DNA from: Eubacteriaceae bacterium
GTDB taxonomy: Bacteria > Bacillota > Clostridia > Eubacteriales > Eubacteriaceae
DNA: 64,000 nt
Direction of reading: 5' to 3'
NCBI GenBank assembly: GCA_017405085.1
Contig: JAFRBB010000052.1
Span: 36,902-100,901, forward strand
A program made the translations under genes and the position numbers. The notes under the pieces are model-generated. The model worked only from the letters and a program-made list of their open reading frames with translations, did not search any database and was not told where the DNA came from. Positions 55,199 through 64,000 of this stretch are shown here, one piece after another (position 1 is the first letter of the stretch; each line of letters starts with the position of its first letter).

Positions 55199-56569
55199 TC
55201 ACGGTGTTAACGTGTTAGACTTATCCTTTCCCAAACGCTTGAAAAAAGCAAAAGCAAAAGGCACGGTAATCATGGACGTCAGCACATCCGCGGCAGGCTG
55301 GGCGATTTCGATGCCCGTCAAACCAAAGGCCTGACTGAGGATAAAAAGCATCGGTAAAAAACAAATGCCGGAGCGCAGCATGGCAAGAAACGTCGCCGAA
55401 AGCGCATGGCCCGTGCTTTGAAGGGTCATGTTGGTGTTGACGGAAAAAGGCATGAAAATGAGCGCCATGATGGCATAGCGCAGGGCCGGGGTGCCAATGG
55501 CAATGACCTCGGGATCATCCCGGAAAATCTGAACGACGCTGCCGCTCAGAATAAAAACAATGATCCCGGCAATCAGAAGCATCCCCGTCGAGGCGAGGAC
55601 TGTCACGCGAAAAGCCTCTCGTACCCGGTCATATTTTTCGGCGCCGAAATTAAAGCCGCATACCGGCTGATAGCCCTGACCGATACCGATCACGATGGAA
55701 AAGAGAAACATCGCCACGCGGTTGGTGATGGCCATGGCCGCGATGGCCGAATCGCCGTAGATTCCCGCGACGCGGTTTAAATAGATGGTCGCGAGGCTGG
55801 AGAGCGCCTGCCTGACAAGGCTGGGAAAGCCGACGGTGAGAATCCGCCAAATTTCTCTGATATCCCGGGTATAGCGCCCAGGATTGATCCGGCTGTGGGT
55901 GATGCCTCTGGCAAAAGGAATGAGTAATATTCCAAAACCAATCATTTGAGAAAACGCGGTGGAAATGCCTGCCCCCGCCGTGCCAAGCCCGAAACCAAAA
56001 ATGAGAATCGGATCGCCAATCATATTTAAAACACAACCGGCCACCATGCCGGCCATCCCGAAGACAGCCATGCCTTCATAACGTAAAATATTGTTGAGCA
56101 CAAAACTGCCGATGATAAACGGCGCACCAATGGCGATATAAAAACAATAATCATGAGCGAAGGGCAAAATGGTCGGCGTGCTGCCGAGCAGCACAAGGAG
56201 CGGATCGAGAAAAACCAGACTGAGTATGCCAATCACCACGCCGATGAAAAGCGCCGAGAAAAAACCGGTTGAGGCAAAACGGGAGGCATCATCATTTTTT
56301 TGCTCTCCGAGAAGGATCGAGATAATGCTGCCGGCCCCTTGACCGAACATAAATCCCACAGCCTGTAAAATGGCCATATACCCAAAGACAATGCCCACCG
56401 CTCCCGAAGCGGAAGTGCCGATCTGACCGACAAAGGCCGTATCAACCAGATTATAAATCGCGGTGAGGAGCATGGTGATGATGGTCGGAACGGCAAGCAT
56501 CATCACCAGGCCGGCCACCGGCGCCTCGGTCATTCTTTGAAATTGATTGTCGTATTTTGATGTAGCCAT
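55199..56569 (-). CDS. MATE-family multidrug or metabolite efflux transporter
   Basis: 456 residues, standard MATE length with twelve hydrophobic segments. It begins MATSKYDNQFQRMTEAPV, and the typical early motif AIYNLVDTAFVGQIGTSASG lies in the first membrane helix and loop. GIGQGYQPVCGFNFGAEKYDRV in the second half is the common cation-coupled MATE/DinF motif. The start ATG 56569 has AAAGAGGCG; an upstream GTG at 56587 would place the ribosome site inside the gene. The substrate cannot be inferred. It is adjacent to a degenerate duplicate with similar upstream DNA, so a recent tandem duplication is likely. Confidence 0.92.
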   Translation of the reverse strand: MATSKYDNQFQRMTEAPVAGLVMMLAVPTIITMLLTAIYNLVDTAFVGQIGTSASGAVGIVFGYMAILQAVGFMFGQGAGSIISILLGEQKNDDASRFASTGFFSALFIGVVIGILSLVFLDPLLVLLGSTPTILPFAHDYCFYIAIGAPFIIGSFVLNNILRYEGMAVFGMAGMVAGCVLNMIGDPILIFGFGLGTAGAGISTAFSQMIGFGILLIPFARGITHSRINPGRYTRDIREIWRILTVGFPSLVRQALSSLATIYLNRVAGIYGDSAIAAMAITNRVAMFLFSIVIGIGQGYQPVCGFNFGAEKYDRVREAFRVTVLASTGMLLIAGIIVFILSGSVVQIFRDDPEVIAIGTPALRYAIMALIFMPFSVNTNMTLQSTGHALSATFLAMLRSGICFLPMLFILSQAFGLTGIEIAQPAADVLTSMITVPFAFAFFKRLGKDKSNTLTP

Positions 56570-56610
56570 AGGATCGCCTCTTTTCACAGTCGCATCATAT
56601 TAAATCTGTT

Positions 56611-56689
56611 TTCACCCGCGTTTTATCATGAGATTGTCATTAAATCATTAGATGATGTTTGCTTAATTGTCGTTTATTTTCCGGGTGAA
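56611..56689 (-). promoter_or_regulatory. Inverted-repeat leader upstream of the intact MATE gene
   Basis: On the minus strand TTCACCCG (56689-56682) pairs perfectly with CGGGTGAA (56618-56611) around about 63 nt, ending some 40 nt before the start codon. It is homologous to the element upstream of the pseudogene copy. The one arm difference there, C to T, keeps pairing as U-G. Confidence 0.45.
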
Positions 56690-56907
56690 TGGTCCGTTGT
56701 TCGTATTGTTTTTTTTAAAATCCAAACAAATCATCGACGAACGCTGTCATCACATTTCCAAAGGCATTGACAAGTCGAATCCATTGATTGTCTGATAAAT
56801 ATGCTTCGTTTAAAAGAATCAGAGTCAAGGAAAACCAATATATATTACGGTTCCGTCTAAAGCCGTCATAAAAGCTTGGGATCCTTATAAAATAACCTGT
56901 CCGCGCC
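56690..56907. other. Intergenic region between hydrolase and MATE genes
   Basis: No gene and no clear terminator for the hydrolase was found. It is AT-rich with scattered promoter-like hexamers that I could not resolve. Confidence 0.4.
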
Positions 56908-57852
56908 TTATTTCATGCCGGCAATAAAGGCCGCGATATCCCGGGTGAGGGTCACCCGCACCGACGCCAGGCTGTGATCCGCCGGATAGCTTTTGGCCGC
57001 ATGGGCACCGCTGCCGCCGGCAGCATCCAAGGCTTTGACAAAATCCGCCGTCATCTTTTCCGCGGGACAAACATCGTCCTTGTCTCCCGTCGCGATATAA
57101 ATCGGCATATCTTTGAGCTTGTCGGCATGGTCGGGGAAGCGCCAGTCTTTGGCATGGCTTTTGGCATCGGTGACAAGCGCGTCGACACCGCCGCAATGAA
57201 CCGCCTCCGCGCCGTTGTCAACTAAGAAGGGGCGCAGTTCTTCCTCACTCATCTCCGAGGCCATTTTTCCCATATCACAGGGTGCGAGCAGCACAAGCCC
57301 TTTAACTTTTTTTGACTGGACCGCGGTGTTGACCGCCGTATTGCCGCCCAGACTGTGCCCGATGAGAATCACGCCGCTTCGGTCAGTATGATATTTTTTC
57401 GAGAAGTCGTCTCCCGTCGCGTAATCGGCCAGATTTTTCGCGTCCTCAATGCAATTAGAAAAACTATATGTGCCATGAGAGCCCCAGGCCCCGCGATGAT
57501 ACGGAATGATCACCACACAGCCTGCCCGGCAAAGAGCAGCGCCAATTTCATCCATTTTGGTAAACCCGGCAAACCCATGCAGCATGATCACCACGGGACG
57601 AGACTCGCTGTAAACACTGTCCGGCGTGAGGATTTGTCCGTAAATGTCGGAGCCGCTGCTGTTAAAAATGAGCGATTCGACACTCTGCGGTTTTTGACTT
57701 CCGGCAGAGCTGACATCCTGATACAGGTTTTTCGGATTGATCTTTACGGTGGCCTCCTCGTCAAAGGCAATTTTGCAACCGCTCAGGCCGACGGCCAATA
57801 TCGCGATCACCAAAAGGATCCCGATTGATTTTAGTTTAGCTTGATAACGCAT
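56908..57852 (-). CDS. Lipoprotein alpha/beta hydrolase
   Basis: 314 residues. The signal peptide ends in the lipobox LSGC with Cys26, so the enzyme should be anchored outside the membrane. The alpha/beta hydrolase core shows the oxyanion HGFAG (92-96), the nucleophile elbow GHSLGG with Ser167, an acid in TGDKDDVCP (near Asp257-260) and His293 in ADHSLAS. The fold suits an esterase or lipase-like dienelactone hydrolase; the substrate is unknown. The ATG at 57852 follows AGGGAAAGAG. It stands between the helicase operon and the MATE pair with its own spacing on both sides. Confidence 0.85.
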   Translation of the reverse strand: MRYQAKLKSIGILLVIAILAVGLSGCKIAFDEEATVKINPKNLYQDVSSAGSQKPQSVESLIFNSSGSDIYGQILTPDSVYSESRPVVIMLHGFAGFTKMDEIGAALCRAGCVVIIPYHRGAWGSHGTYSFSNCIEDAKNLADYATGDDFSKKYHTDRSGVILIGHSLGGNTAVNTAVQSKKVKGLVLLAPCDMGKMASEMSEEELRPFLVDNGAEAVHCGGVDALVTDAKSHAKDWRFPDHADKLKDMPIYIATGDKDDVCPAEKMTADFVKALDAAGGSGAHAAKSYPADHSLASVRVTLTRDIAAFIAGMK

Positions 57853-57996
57853 TACACTCTTTCCCTTCAGAATTTTAATTTATATGATGTACTATTGATA
57901 ATACTTTATTGTTTTTCAAGTATACGTTTTGGATCCGTATATTCACGGATGTTATAATACTCCCGGTTGAATTTCGTTTCGAACAGTCAATAGCAT

Positions 57997-60900
57997 TTAC
58001 CCGGTGATGAGTTGATTGGTCTGCTTGAGAGTTTTAGCTGGAATCGGTGTATCCAATTGCCAGGTGATGCTCATGGGTTTGCTTCCGGTATGGGAGACAT
58101 AATTGACCGTTCCGAGAAAAGTATAAGGCATCGTGACACTATTTTGTTTTTTATATTCTCGGACAAAGAGCAGCACTTTGCTTCCTTGCTCTCGGTGATG
58201 AATATAACGCTGCCCTGTCGGGGAATTTTCTGATGTGTTGCTTTGACTCTGCCAATGAAACAAAGTGTCATTGATGGAATAGTCGTGATACATGGTCGTC
58301 GGTGAATAATCCTTTTCGGATTTATTGAGGGTGACAAAGAGCACATCACAGCGATGATTGGGAAGCCACTTCACCCCTTCACGGATGTTTTTCGGCGTTT
58401 GATAATCCATCGCGACCAGAATTTGATCCCGGGAATAGGTACAGTGCACAAACAGCGGGATGTCAAAATCGGCAATCACGTCATCCTCGACATCAATGGC
58501 GTCAAAACGATAATCGAGAAGCGCGAGAAGTTCCTCCATCATCACAGGGCTTTGCGCCAATGTTCGGATATTTTCAATAAAGCGCGCATCGGAAAAATCC
58601 GAAATGTACTCCTGCCAAATCGTATAATAAAACATGCGAACCATTCGCGCGTCATAAAGACTAAGCTTGTCAAAATCAAAGGTATTGAGACGCGAAAGCA
58701 TATCCCGAAGAAAAATGATCCAACGCCCGGAGTCAATGGCGCAAAAACGGATAAAAGCTTTTCGTAGCTCTGGCGCCGCGCTCTCGTCAAAGGCTTCCCG
58801 CGCACCGGCCGCCACAGCGCAATCGGAAAAGCTATTATCGTTTTTATAAAAGGTCCGGACATCAATATGATAATAATCCAGAAAATTCGCCAAGGTCAAG
58901 GGCTGTCCCGTCTCTTCGGTGAAGGTACGCATTCGCCTGACAAAAGCGGCTTTACCGTTCGTCGCTTTTTTGATGTTTTCCAATATATAGTCCTGCGCTT
59001 TTTTCTCAAGCAGAACATAGCAGCCTTTGGGCACATCGACAAAACCGTTTTTGATCTCCTCCGTAACACTGCGGCGGGTGTTTGAGAGAAGCGCCTTGAA
59101 TTTTACTTTAAAATTGTAACGGGGATTGGCGCGACCGACATAATCCAATACCGTCAGGCAATCTTTTCCATCGGCCAATCGAAGTCCGCGCCCCAGTTGC
59201 TGCAAGAAAACAGTGAGGGATTCCGTCGGTCTCAAAAACAACACGGTGTTGATTTCCGGAATATCCACCCCTTCATTGTATAAGTCGACCACGCAAATAA
59301 TGTTAATCTCGCCAGAGACGAGCTTGGCTTTAGCGTCGTTTCTGATGGTCTTTTCACTCTCGCCGCTTAATGAAAGGGCGGAAATGCCCGCCTGGTTAAA
59401 TTTTTCCGCCATAAACCGGGCATGCTCAACGGATACGCAAAAGGCCAGCGCTTTCATATCGTTAACGGAGGTGACATAGTGATTCAATGTCTTGATGATA
59501 TAACCGGCGCGATTATCTGCAATATGACGATCCAAGGTGTAAAGGTTGCTTAGGACATTTTTATCGTAACCTCCGCGATTCCATTTGACATCGGATAAAT
59601 CAACGGTATCCGCCACGCCGAAATATTGAAAGGGGCACAAAAGCTTCCGATCGATGGCTTCGGGTAGACGAATTTCCGCCGCGATGCGCCCGTCAAAATA
59701 ATCGAGGATGTCCTTGCCGTCCATGCGTTCCGGCGTCGCGGTAAGGCCCAAAAGAATTTTGGGCTTAAAGACCGTCAAAAGCTTTTGATAGGTCGGCGCC
59801 GCCGCGTGATGAAACTCATCGACAATAATATAATCGTAGTAATCGGCAGGCAATCGCTCCCAAAGCTTTTGGCTATTGAGGGTTTGAACGGAAATAAAGA
59901 TCCGCTCTAAATCTAATCCCTTCGGTTTATCCTGTCCGACAAAAAGATCGCCGAAATTGGCGTCGCGAAGCACCGCGCGGAAAGTCGCAAGACTTTGATC
60001 TAGTATTTCCTTCCGATGGGCCACAAAGAGTAGATTCGCCCGGTTGTCTTTTTGCTTAAACTGTCTGTAGTCAAAAGCGGCAATCATGGTTTTACCCGTT
60101 CCCGTTGCCGCGACAATCAAATTTCTGTGATATCCCCGTACATGACGCTCGACCTTCAGACGATCTAAAATTTCCTGTTGATAATCATAAGGACGCAGAT
60201 CAAAAAAGACGATATTTTTTTCATCCAATGTGCTGGCATGCTCCGAGGAAAGCGCCTCCGCCAGCCGTTCTCTTTCCGTTTCAACATAGGGCGCAAACTC
60301 ATTGCTTGCCCAATAGCTTTCGAAGGTTGCCCCGATTTTGATCATGGTCGAGCGCATGTCCTGATCGGTGACTTTGACATTCCATTCTAAGCCGCTGGAG
60401 ATCGCGGCTCCGGACAAATTAGAGGAACCAATGTACGCCGTGGAAAATCCGGTGTCCCGATAGAAGATATAGGCTTTGGCGTGGAGCCGGGTTCGCTTGG
60501 TGTTGTAGCTGACGCGAATTTCCGTATTCGAAAGCTTTTGGAGCGCGTCGACGGCTTTGAGGTCCGTGGCGCCCATATAAGACGTGGTAATCACCCGGAG
60601 CCTGCCGCCGTTTCGGGTAAACTTGTCCAAATCGTCGATAATGAGTCGCAAACCGCTCCATTTAATAAAGGAGACAAGCATATCCACGCGATCCGCCGAG
60701 GCGATCTCTTTTTTAAGTTCCGAATACATTTGCGGCTCATGGGCAGAGCCGGTAAACAGCGAACTTAATGCCAAAGAGGTCTCCGGCCTCGGCATATCTT
60801 TTGCCTGCTTTCCTAAGGCCAAAAGCGGGTCTTTGGCGTCAAGCAAAGCAAGCAGGGTCTCACCTTCGGTTGTTACATCAAGTCCTTCGCTTTGGCTTCC

Positions 60901-61134
60901 TTCTTCCAAGACCGCCACAAGGCGATTAACCAGGCGAATCTGAGCCTTGGCGTCTCCGCCTTTTTCCTCGATCAGCATAAGCTCGTTCTTTAAGACCTGT
61001 GCCAAATATTGAGAGAGGATATCCGCCGCTTCCGCTTTGTCAAAAGGCGCTTTATGAATCCGCGCCTTGTCCAAAGCGACAAGGGCCGCGCTGACCGAGC
61101 GGTTAATGACTTTTTCGTAAATCCCAGACTGCAT
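57997..61134 (-). CDS. PLD-domain SF2 helicase with DUF3427-type C-terminus
   Basis: 1,045 residues. Residues of about 135-285 form a phospholipase-D-like nuclease domain with H218-K220 (RLHAKAYIF) and GSSNLSG. An SF2 helicase follows: Q-motif RPYDYQQEIL (314-323), Walker A ATGTGKT (343-349), DEFHH (439-443), TATPER (465-470), DLYNEGVDIP (617-626) and QQLGRGLR (645-652). The C-terminal third matches the DUF3427 type found with such helicases. It probably unwinds or remodels nucleic acid. The single HKD half-site suggests it would dimerise if the PLD part is catalytic. The ATG at 61134 follows AAGGAG. The NUDIX gene ends 36 nt upstream, giving a two-gene operon. Proposed roles are repair or phage defence; neither is proven by sequence. 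Confidence 0.92.
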   Translation of the reverse strand: MQSGIYEKVINRSVSAALVALDKARIHKAPFDKAEAADILSQYLAQVLKNELMLIEEKGGDAKAQIRLVNRLVAVLEEGSQSEGLDVTTEGETLLALLDAKDPLLALGKQAKDMPRPETSLALSSLFTGSAHEPQMYSELKKEIASADRVDMLVSFIKWSGLRLIIDDLDKFTRNGGRLRVITTSYMGATDLKAVDALQKLSNTEIRVSYNTKRTRLHAKAYIFYRDTGFSTAYIGSSNLSGAAISSGLEWNVKVTDQDMRSTMIKIGATFESYWASNEFAPYVETERERLAEALSSEHASTLDEKNIVFFDLRPYDYQQEILDRLKVERHVRGYHRNLIVAATGTGKTMIAAFDYRQFKQKDNRANLLFVAHRKEILDQSLATFRAVLRDANFGDLFVGQDKPKGLDLERIFISVQTLNSQKLWERLPADYYDYIIVDEFHHAAAPTYQKLLTVFKPKILLGLTATPERMDGKDILDYFDGRIAAEIRLPEAIDRKLLCPFQYFGVADTVDLSDVKWNRGGYDKNVLSNLYTLDRHIADNRAGYIIKTLNHYVTSVNDMKALAFCVSVEHARFMAEKFNQAGISALSLSGESEKTIRNDAKAKLVSGEINIICVVDLYNEGVDIPEINTVLFLRPTESLTVFLQQLGRGLRLADGKDCLTVLDYVGRANPRYNFKVKFKALLSNTRRSVTEEIKNGFVDVPKGCYVLLEKKAQDYILENIKKATNGKAAFVRRMRTFTEETGQPLTLANFLDYYHIDVRTFYKNDNSFSDCAVAAGAREAFDESAAPELRKAFIRFCAIDSGRWIIFLRDMLSRLNTFDFDKLSLYDARMVRMFYYTIWQEYISDFSDARFIENIRTLAQSPVMMEELLALLDYRFDAIDVEDDVIADFDIPLFVHCTYSRDQILVAMDYQTPKNIREGVKWLPNHRCDVLFVTLNKSEKDYSPTTMYHDYSINDTLFHWQSQSNTSENSPTGQRYIHHREQGSKVLLFVREYKKQNSVTMPYTFLGTVNYVSHTGSKPMSITWQLDTPIPAKTLKQTNQLITG

Positions 61135-61170
61135 CCATGCTCTCCTTTTCTGTCATCGATTCGTCCGTCG

Positions 61171-61578
61171 TCAAGATGACGCCAAAGCGCCTTTAATTGT
61201 TGCCACCAACGTCAAATCCGCCGGCAGCCAATCGACGCTGTCAATGGTCTTTGCCGTCAGCCATTTGGCTTCGCGGGCTTCCTTGAGGGTGAGAGATCCC
61301 TGCTTAACTTCCGCCCAAAAGCAAGTCATTTCCAGATGAAAATCGGGATAATCGTAATGAATCGTTTCGATGAGATCCCCGATGACAATCTCGGTGTCAA
61401 GCTCTTCTCGAATCTCCCGGCAAAGCGCCTCTTCGGCGGACTCACCGGCTTCGATTTTGCCGCCGGGAAATTCCCAAAGCCCCACGAAGGGACCATAGCC
61501 TTTGGCTGTCGCGAAGATTTTCTTTTTTTCCCGCAGCGAATCGCAGATGACCGCCGCGGCGACGCGAATGGTTTTCAT
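61171..61578 (-). CDS. NUDIX hydrolase (MutT-like nucleotide pyrophosphohydrolase)
   Basis: 135 residues starting MKTIRVAAAVI. The Nudix box is complete: GGKIEAGES, then REIREEL, matching G(x5)E(x7)REUxEE. GLWEFPGGK is typical of 8-oxo-dGTP or CTP pyrophosphohydrolases. The ATG at 61578 is preferred because GAGGAAAG lies just before it; an in-frame ATG 12 nt upstream would put the site inside the gene. It is followed after 36 nt by the PLD helicase. This pairing recurs in bacteria and suggests that the two act together on damaged or modified nucleotides. Confidence 0.92.
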   Translation of the reverse strand: MKTIRVAAAVICDSLREKKKIFATAKGYGPFVGLWEFPGGKIEAGESAEEALCREIREELDTEIVIGDLIETIHYDYPDFHLEMTCFWAEVKQGSLTLKEAREAKWLTAKTIDSVDWLPADLTLVATIKGALASS

Positions 61579-61726
61579 GACTTTCCTCATTCATTCTGTC
61601 AATTCGGGCGTTCGGGAAATTCAGCCTGCCGATCAATGATCCGCTCAGGGTCGGAGATTCGTCTCGATCCGCCGGATCTAGCTGATGCGCCGCATCCATC
61701 GTTTCCGTCACGTTCCCGTCATCAAA

Positions 61727-61735
61727 ATTATACCA
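61727..61735 (-). promoter_or_regulatory. Extended -10 promoter of the NUDIX-helicase operon
   Basis: The minus strand reads TGGTATAAT, an extended -10 with perfect TATAAT, about 140 nt before the NUDIX start. The -35 is weak, as is common for extended -10 promoters. Confidence 0.55.
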
Positions 61736-61859
61736 TAAACCCAAGGCGAAATGATGTACTTTTGTTTGTGTTTACCCGCCGGTATCAATTTTGATCTTCA
61801 TTTATCTTGACAGAGGATAGATCATCAAATCACTCATTGAATCGGCATGCCGAAAACAC

Positions 61860-61897
61860 AAAAAAAGACAGCGGACACCATCACGGGGCGCGCTGTC
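61860..61897 (-). terminator. Intrinsic terminator after the methyltransferase fragment
   Basis: On the minus strand GACAGCG (61897-61891) pairs with CGCTGTC (61873-61867), followed by seven Ts. It is the second of two tandem terminators that isolate the decayed region from the NUDIX promoter. Confidence 0.75.
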
Positions 61898-61913
61898 AAA
61901 ACCGGCTCTCAAA

Positions 61914-61947
61914 CAAAAATAGAAACTCAAGGCACAACCTGAGTTTC
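61914..61947 (-). terminator. First tandem terminator after the methyltransferase fragment
   Basis: GAAACTCA (61947-61940 on the minus strand) pairs with TGAGTTTC (61929-61922), followed by TATTTTTG. Confidence 0.65.
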
Positions 61948-62010
61948 CACCATAATTTATTCATCATTCATCAACATGCTGGTTCTCGTCTTTTTCAACC
62001 CGAAACCGGC

Positions 62011-62390
62011 CTAAATACTTTTCCGCAACAAGACGTTGATCCAGACATTACGGCGTTTGTCCGGCCGCGCGTCGAAACTGCGCCAAACGTCCACCGTTTC
62101 CAGCACGGGAATTTTCGCCATCAGTGAGGAACCGATGGTTTCGGTAAAATCAGTGAAAAAACGACCGTCTTCGATGGTGCCGGAAAAATGACCGTGACGA
62201 AAGCTGGCATAAATCACGCCGCCGGATTTGAGGGCAACGGCCATGCGAAGCAACACCTGACGAAGCAAAGGCTCCGGCAAATGACAAATGGACGCGCAGG
62301 CCCAAATGCCGTCATAAGTATCCCGGGCGTCAAGGTCGTCAAAACGCATCTGACGGACGGAAAGACCTGTATATTCCGCCGCGACGTGAT
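62011..62390 (-). pseudogene. Class I SAM-dependent methyltransferase, 3' fragment
   Basis: About 125 residues recognisable from AAEYTGLSVRQMRFDDL through YDGIWACASICHLP to the C-terminal LLRKS. The YDGIWA.AS..H strand and the LKSGGVIYASFRHG strand are post-I and motif III-like parts of small methyltransferases of the TehB or type 11 kind. The SAM-binding LDLGCG part that should lie just upstream is missing. Upstream of about 62390 the frame reads into unrelated AT-rich DNA (an ATG at 62463 gives MRVSVIRKDASIFF). The gene has therefore lost its 5' half through insertion or deletion next to the ATPase gene. Confidence 0.75.
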
Positions 62391-62467
62391 AAAACTCATG
62401 TGAGTAAACTATTATGGAACTAAAAAAAATACTTGCATCTTTTCGGATGACTGAAACCCGCATAAGA

Positions 62468-63833
62468 CTATATGGTTAAATTTTCACATTCTTCAAAAAG
62501 ATCAATCTTTTTATTCAACAGTTCACAATACCCTTTTGTAAGACTTTTAAATGCAGGATCTATTAAATCGTCATTATTATGCTGATAAGGATTTCGTGCC
62601 TTGGTTAAGTGCGCTGTGATCTTGCTAAATTCATTTTTATCCATTCCCAATGCTGTTTGGAATAGTTTATATTCTTTTACATAAAAAGCAAATAAACCTG
62701 CGGTAGTCAATGCCTCAATAATAGAATACGATGCTGTTTGAATATAAAGATCCTTTTGGTTTGAAACTTTGTTTTGTAAATCCAACGCTGTGGATAAATA
62801 GCCTCCCAACGACATATGATGACATTCAGGCTTTATATATAATTCTTTTATTTGTTCCTCCCAGGTGTCACCATATTTTTCTTTCAATTTGTACTTGAGC
62901 AGATTTCTCATTCTTCGTTCAGTCCTGTTCCATAATGGATAAAAATCAAACACCCCCTCTTTCATTTCCATATATTCCAGTAACTTTTTAGATTGAAGGG
63001 TTGCTTGTCCATTTTCTATTCCAATAATCCCATAGTCATACAATTTTTGAACGTCAGCTTTTGTATAATCATATGCTGGTCCTATTACAATTTGATATAA
63101 TTTTTCAAGAAGATGCTGCTCATCAAGAAGAGTCAAAAGTCTTTCATATTCATTATAAAAAACCCCACAATTTTCGTTGAACAAACTTTCAAAATCCTTG
63201 TTTTCGCCTGCGCTTTGAACATAATGATACATAAGAATATCAAGCCAGTATGGTTGTGAACCTGTAATATTCAGGACTTGTTCTTTATCTGCCTCAGAAA
63301 TAGAAATTCCATAAATCTCATTCCTTAAGTAGTAATCTTCCAATTCCTCATCATTATATCCTTTTACATAAATAGGTTTCCCTAATATATTTGCTAAAGT
63401 AGATATACCTGCAGAAGATTCAAGTTCCGCTATCATTCTTCTTGAAATAAAAATAAATGTGACATCCGTCTCCGGTTGATACGCTAATTCACGTAATATG
63501 TTAAATCCTTCACTAAAATTAGAAAAAAGTTTTCTCGAATGATCAAACTCATCAATGACACATATTACTCGTTTCCCACTTTTTAAGAGGAGTTTAAAGA
63601 AACTTTGTATATTCTTTACACATCCCTCTTCCAAAGTCGCTTCCACAACTTTATTGTATCTCCGTTCTATTTTGACATCTATATCATCATAATCCTCAAG
63701 TACCTCATAAACAGTATCCACAATTCCTTTAAAAAAACTTTCAGGATTCGCAAAACTATTCATAGAACAATTGATAATAATAATCCCTCTTTCATAATAG
63801 TCTTCTGCCTTTTTAACTATCGTGTTGGATAGT
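62468..63833 (-). pseudogene. ATPase with C-terminal HEPN-like motif, 5' end cut off by an IS element
   Basis: About 455 codons in AT-rich DNA unlike the flanking genes. From its first native residues (about LSNTIVKKAEDYYERG) it follows the P-loop ATPase plan seen in archaeal-type or STAND ATPases: a helix after the missing Walker A, a Walker B RVICVIDEFD (63571-63542), a sensor-like FIFISRR, then a winged-helix-like part (LYDYGIIGIENGQATLQS). The C-terminal 100 residues carry RNPYQH (62596-62579), an R-x4-H motif as in HEPN domains of the Swt1 type, which are often RNases. An AAA or STAND plus HEPN layout is common in defence proteins. The N-terminus and Walker A are absent because an IS256-like end starts at about 63834; the open frame that continues to 63940 is antisense to the IS. 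Confidence 0.7.
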
Positions 63834-64000
63834 GGCAGTATAATGGTGTAAAATTGAAAACTAAAAAACGAGCCAAGTGCTCCGCCTTTAGGTATAATGT
63901 AAATAAGCAAAAAACATATTACCAAGGAGGCAAAACACATGGCTCAACTCAATATTACACTAAATCAAGACGAAATTCTACAATTACTTTCAAAAGATAA
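63834..64000 (+). mobile_element. IS256-family-like insertion sequence, left end (partial)
   Basis: The junction lies where the ATPase frame loses homology. The element probably begins GGCAGTATAATGGTGTAAAA at 63834, has a 105-nt untranslated end and then a transposase start. The exact terminus and target duplication cannot be confirmed without the other end, which is outside the window. Confidence 0.6.
63939..64000 (+). CDS. IS256-family-like transposase, first 20 residues
   Basis: ATG at 63939 behind AAGGAGG with 8 nt spacing. The visible product MAQLNITLNQDEILQLLSKD matches the usual N-terminus of clostridial IS256-type transposases. The catalytic DDE domain is beyond the window. It is the only convincing plus-strand gene here. 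Confidence 0.7.
   Translation, partial: MAQLNITLNQDEILQLLSKD

Noticed and set aside
63834..63940. N-terminal extension of the ATPase frame starting MCFASLVICF
   Set aside because: It is the reverse complement of the IS left end and transposase ribosome site, not native ATPase sequence.

Overview
The window most likely comes from a Gram-positive Bacillota bacterium, probably a clostridial or eubacterial lineage. The supporting signs are clostridial ChW-type repeats on a secreted protein, strong AGGAGG-type ribosome sites, a QueT-family transporter, paired MATE transporters, an IS256-type transposase start, and intrinsic terminators between almost all genes. Nearly every gene is on the minus strand. 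No rRNA, tRNA or CRISPR array was seen.

Left two thirds (1-49.4 kb): two tandem paralogous genes for giant secreted surface proteins. Giant 1 starts at 6400 and runs off the left edge. Giant 2 (48207 to 8344) is one uninterrupted frame of 13,287 codons, about 62% of the window. It has a signal peptide, a Ser/Asp-rich linker, a head domain of unknown type shared with giant 1, pilin-like beta domains, about 24 copies of a composite repeat (MBG-like, FnIII-like, PGQ, MQYR and ASH-like modules), a Thr/Gln-rich linker, an Ala/Glu coiled coil and six ChW repeats. Both giants are preceded by similar long leaders (about 650 nt) with promoter-like sequences, phased direct repeats and T-tract hairpins.

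49.5-53.1 kb: a queuosine-precursor operon, queF-queC-queT plus a possible 43-residue basic peptide. It is driven by a consensus promoter and a 270-nt leader with an intrinsic terminator, so it is probably controlled by a riboswitch. Upstream is a tocopherol-cyclase-like gene.

53.5-57.9 kb: a duplicated MATE efflux gene pair. One copy is intact; the other carries an early stop and a 3' frameshift. Each copy has a similar inverted-repeat leader. A lipoprotein alpha/beta hydrolase follows.

58-61.7 kb: a two-gene unit, a NUDIX hydrolase and a PLD-SF2 helicase of the DUF3427 type, plausibly for DNA repair or defence. 61.9-64 kb: a decayed accessory region. An AT-rich ATPase with a C-terminal HEPN-like motif abuts a beheaded methyltransferase gene and is itself cut by an IS256-like element at the right edge.
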